Positions 38,087 to 40,031 of a stretch of DNA of 40,031 bases are shown here, piece after piece. Under the pieces are notes generated by a model. That model was not told the DNA's origin, made no database searches, and saw only the letters and a program-made list of their open reading frames with translations. This stretch comes from Streptomyces abikoensis. GTDB lineage: Bacteria > Actinomycetota > Actinomycetes > Streptomycetales > Streptomycetaceae. Positions within the stretch are counted from its first letter, which is position 1; every line of letters starts with the position of its first letter. A program made the position numbers and the translations under genes. The stretch is taken from the NCBI RefSeq assembly GCF_014648775.1, contig NZ_BMRT01000018.1:1-40031 (forward strand), written 5' to 3'.

Positions 38087-39319
38087 TTACGGGGCCTTAC
38101 GGCCGCCCAGCCACCAGCCCGCCAGCCCCGCCGCCGACAGCAGGACGCCCGCTCCTACGAAGGCCCCGGCGGGGGCCGCGTCCACGACGGGGGGCAGGAG
38201 GAGGAGGCCGGCCATTCCGGCCGACCGGGTGACCGTCTGGTCGACGGTCAGGAGCCGGAGGCGCTCCGCCGGGGCGAAGCGGGTCAGGTGGGCGCGCAAA
38301 GTCACCGCGCAGACGGGGAAGAGGAGGCCGGAGAGCACGCAGAGGGCGATCACGACCGCCATGGAGTCCGCCACGCCCAGCCCGGCCAGCGCGCATCCGG
38401 ACAGCACCCAGGCGAGGCAGTACGTGCTGATCCAGGACCTGCCGGGGGCGGAGGAGCCGGTGGCGGCCGGCCGGTCGGCGAGCTGGCCCGTGAGCAGGTT
38501 CCCCGCGAGGCCGCCGGCGGCCGTGGCGGCGAGGGCCAGGCCGTATCCGGTGGCGCCCTGGCCGAAGCGGGAGACGAGCATCGGGGGGAGGCCGACGGTC
38601 GAGACCGCCGCGGTGAACAGGGCCACCCCGTGGACGGCGACCGCGATCGCGATCCGCGGGTGGCGGCGGAGGAGGGGCCGGGCAGGGACGCCAGCCGTCG
38701 CCCGCACGGGGCCGGTGGGCGGCTCCCCGTCCACGGGGCTCGCCGTGCGGCGGCCGAGCCAGCCCAGGGCCAGGGCGGAGACGACGAAGGTGCAGCCGTC
38801 GACGGCGAACAGTTCGATCTCGGACACGAGCAGCAGGAGGACCCCGACGCTCCCCTGCCCGAGGACCCCCGCGATCCTCGACGTGAGGTCGAACAGGCCG
38901 CTGACGAGCGGGAGCTCCTCGACCGGCACCAGCTGGGGGACGAGCGCGCCGAAGTTGGGGTCGAAGACCGCGCTGAGCGTGCCGAGCAGCAGGACGAGCG
39001 TCAGCGTGATCAGGAAGCCGGTCGTGTCCGGCGACCAGAACAGCGGCACGGCCAGGGCGACGGCGGCGCGGCCCGCGTCCAGCCAGGCCAGGGAGCGCCA
39101 GCGGGAGAAGCGGGCCATCAGGTAGCCGGCGCCGCCGAGGGCTATGTAGGGGAGCGATTCGACGGCGGCCACCAGGCCCGTCCGGGAGGACGAGCCCGTC
39201 GCCTCGTACACGACCCACATGGCGGCCAGCCCGTAGAGCCGGTCCCCCAGCACGGACAGGGTCATCGACAGCCACAGCACCCGCACGGATCGGCAGCGCA
39301 ACAGGCGTATGTGTTTCAT
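38087..39319 (-). CDS. MFS transporter
   Basis: This 410-residue membrane protein has about twelve hydrophobic segments of the MFS type, in the group that includes MDR exporters with an N-terminal SVRVLWLSMTLSVLGDRLYGLA. A central basic loop (about 190-210) separates the halves, and NLLTGQLADRPA follows the eighth helix. Substrate unknown. ATG 39319 has GAGG 8 nt upstream. It is divergent from the EF-Tu gene, with 419 bp between them. No regulator gene is nearby. Confidence 0.85.
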   Translation of the reverse strand: MKHIRLLRCRSVRVLWLSMTLSVLGDRLYGLAAMWVVYEATGSSSRTGLVAAVESLPYIALGGAGYLMARFSRWRSLAWLDAGRAAVALAVPLFWSPDTTGFLITLTLVLLLGTLSAVFDPNFGALVPQLVPVEELPLVSGLFDLTSRIAGVLGQGSVGVLLLLVSEIELFAVDGCTFVVSALALGWLGRRTASPVDGEPPTGPVRATAGVPARPLLRRHPRIAIAVAVHGVALFTAAVSTVGLPPMLVSRFGQGATGYGLALAATAAGGLAGNLLTGQLADRPAATGSSAPGRSWISTYCLAWVLSGCALAGLGVADSMAVVIALCVLSGLLFPVCAVTLRAHLTRFAPAERLRLLTVDQTVTRSAGMAGLLLLPPVVDAAPAGAFVGAGVLLSAAGLAGWWLGGRKAP

Positions 39320-39738
39320 CGCCTATGCCTCTGGCCCATGTCCCATGGCGCGTTACCTCCGGCACATCCGCTTCCGGTGGCGGCACACAGTAGGGCGAGT
39401 GTCCAGAGCGCCTCCCGGGCATTAACCGTCAAACCCGGATCAGTCCCGCCACGTCGCCACCCGCACGTGTGGCGTTGTTCGCCCCGCGTCTCGGGAAGCG
39501 GACGACGGGGGACGCGCTCGGCGGACGACGGGGGACGCGCTCGGCCATCCGGGGACGCGCCGCGCGCCACATGACACTGCGACGACATAGAGTGACGGGA
39601 GCATTGCTCCGCGTATCCGAGGGTCTGCCGTGCGGGCCGCGAACGTCACGCGAGCGCGATGTGGACCATTTCAGGACGCGAGGGATCGGCGGCCGCCGGC
39701 CTTCCTTCGTCCTGCTGAGGCGAACTGGAGGTTTCCCA
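39320..39738. other. Divergent region upstream of tuf
   Basis: No gene is seen in this 419-bp stretch. It holds a 23-bp tandem repeat (39500-39545) and the leader of the EF-Tu gene. A TAGAGT -10-like box at about 39585-39590 may drive tuf, but no strong -35 accompanies it at normal spacing. Confidence 0.5.
39500..39545. repeat. 23-bp perfect tandem repeat
   Basis: Two identical 23-bp units (39500-39522, 39523-39545) contain ACGACGGGGGACGCG. A partial third, CGGGGACGCG, follows shortly after. It lies between the MFS and tuf promoters. Confidence 0.9.
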
Positions 39739-40031
39739 GTGGCGAAGGCGAAGTTCGAGCGCACAAAGCCGCACGTCAACATCGGCACCATCGGTCACGT
39801 CGACCACGGCAAGACCACGCTCACCGCGGCGATCACCAAGGTGCTGCACGACAAGTTCCCGGACCTGAACCCCTACACGCCCTTCGAGGACATCGACAAG
39901 GCCCCCGAAGAGCGCCAGCGCGGTATCACCATCTCCATCGCGCACGTCGAGTACCAGACGGCCGCCCGGCACTACGCCCACGTCGACTGCCCGGGTCACG
40001 CGGACTACATCAAGAACATGATCACCGGTGC
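39739..40031 (+). CDS. tuf: Elongation factor Tu, N-terminal part (cut by window end)
   Basis: The first 97 codons of EF-Tu, the GTPase that delivers aminoacyl-tRNA to the ribosome, are present. The G1 loop GHVDHGKT, the switch I region with RGITIS, and the G3 motif DCPGH are all intact, so it looks functional. The sequence is of the major Tuf1-like type (MAKAKFERTKPHVNIGTIGH) rather than the divergent Tuf3 type that I recall. GTG 39739 has GGAGG 7 nt upstream. In a str operon tuf follows fusA, but here the preceding gene is a divergent MFS transporter, so this is a stand-alone copy. It may correspond to the extra tuf2 known in S. ramocissimus. Confidence 0.95.
   Translation, partial: MAKAKFERTKPHVNIGTIGHVDHGKTTLTAAITKVLHDKFPDLNPYTPFEDIDKAPEERQRGITISIAHVEYQTAARHYAHVDCPGHADYIKNMITG

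Noticed and set aside
39573..39590. PafBC-like promoter for tuf (ATGACACTG-N8-TAGAGT)
   Set aside because: The spacing fits but the TGTCR core is changed to TGACA, and a damage-specific promoter makes little sense for EF-Tu.

Overview
The window is high-GC actinobacterial chromosome, almost certainly Streptomyces. It has Streptomyces-type ribosome binding sites, many GTG starts, a homologue of the developmental regulator AtrA, a c-di-AMP riboswitch in front of an M23 peptidase, rare TTA leucine codons in developmental-type genes, and many genes whose -10 box sits only 6-7 nt before the start codon (leaderless mRNAs). I count 31 protein genes, the last one cut by the window end. I saw no tRNA, rRNA, CRISPR array or insertion sequence.

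Left block (1-19583) is core chromosome. In order: a divergent MarR/MFS efflux pair; a PAS-SpoIIE-type phosphatase; a type II NADH dehydrogenase-like flavoprotein; AtrA; a giant ECF sigma factor fused to a zinc-finger anti-sigma domain, a membrane anchor and an NPCBM sugar-binding domain; an asparagine-synthetase-like protein; an ORF1590-type sporulation regulator; L-2-hydroxyglutarate oxidase; a GH16 lipoprotein; TrmB; and a PrsW-family membrane protease. From memory this is the order of S. coelicolor SCO4122 down to about SCO4110. Three genes (AtrA, the ORF1590 homologue and the Asn-synthetase-like gene) point to developmental control. The last two each carry one TTA codon, so they may depend on the bldA tRNA.

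Inserted block (about 19600-24800) has visibly lower GC and different codon use. It encodes a Vsr-type nickase, an McrB-N (DUF3578)/PD-(D/E)XK nuclease-like protein, and a 1046-residue PLD nuclease-DEAD helicase-DUF3427 protein. The Vsr gene is bracketed by a 72-bp imperfect direct repeat. The nuclease and helicase genes are divergent and share a short promoter region. The helicase promoter resembles the TGTCA-type DNA-damage promoters used by PafBC. This looks like a mobile DNA-defence or DNA-processing cassette and is the best candidate here for an undescribed system.

Right block (24800-40031) is a mix of small metabolic and housekeeping genes: an AraC regulator tail-to-tail with a VOC protein, DUF805 and DUF7691 proteins, an O-methyltransferase, a small membrane protein, a DsbA-like nitroreductase-type protein, an MFS-aldo/keto reductase operon, a riboswitch-controlled M23 cell-wall peptidase, a membrane SpoIIE phosphatase, a cold-shock protein followed by a DEAD-box RNA helicase, a DUF6227 protein, an MFS transporter and the start of an EF-Tu gene that is not in a str operon.
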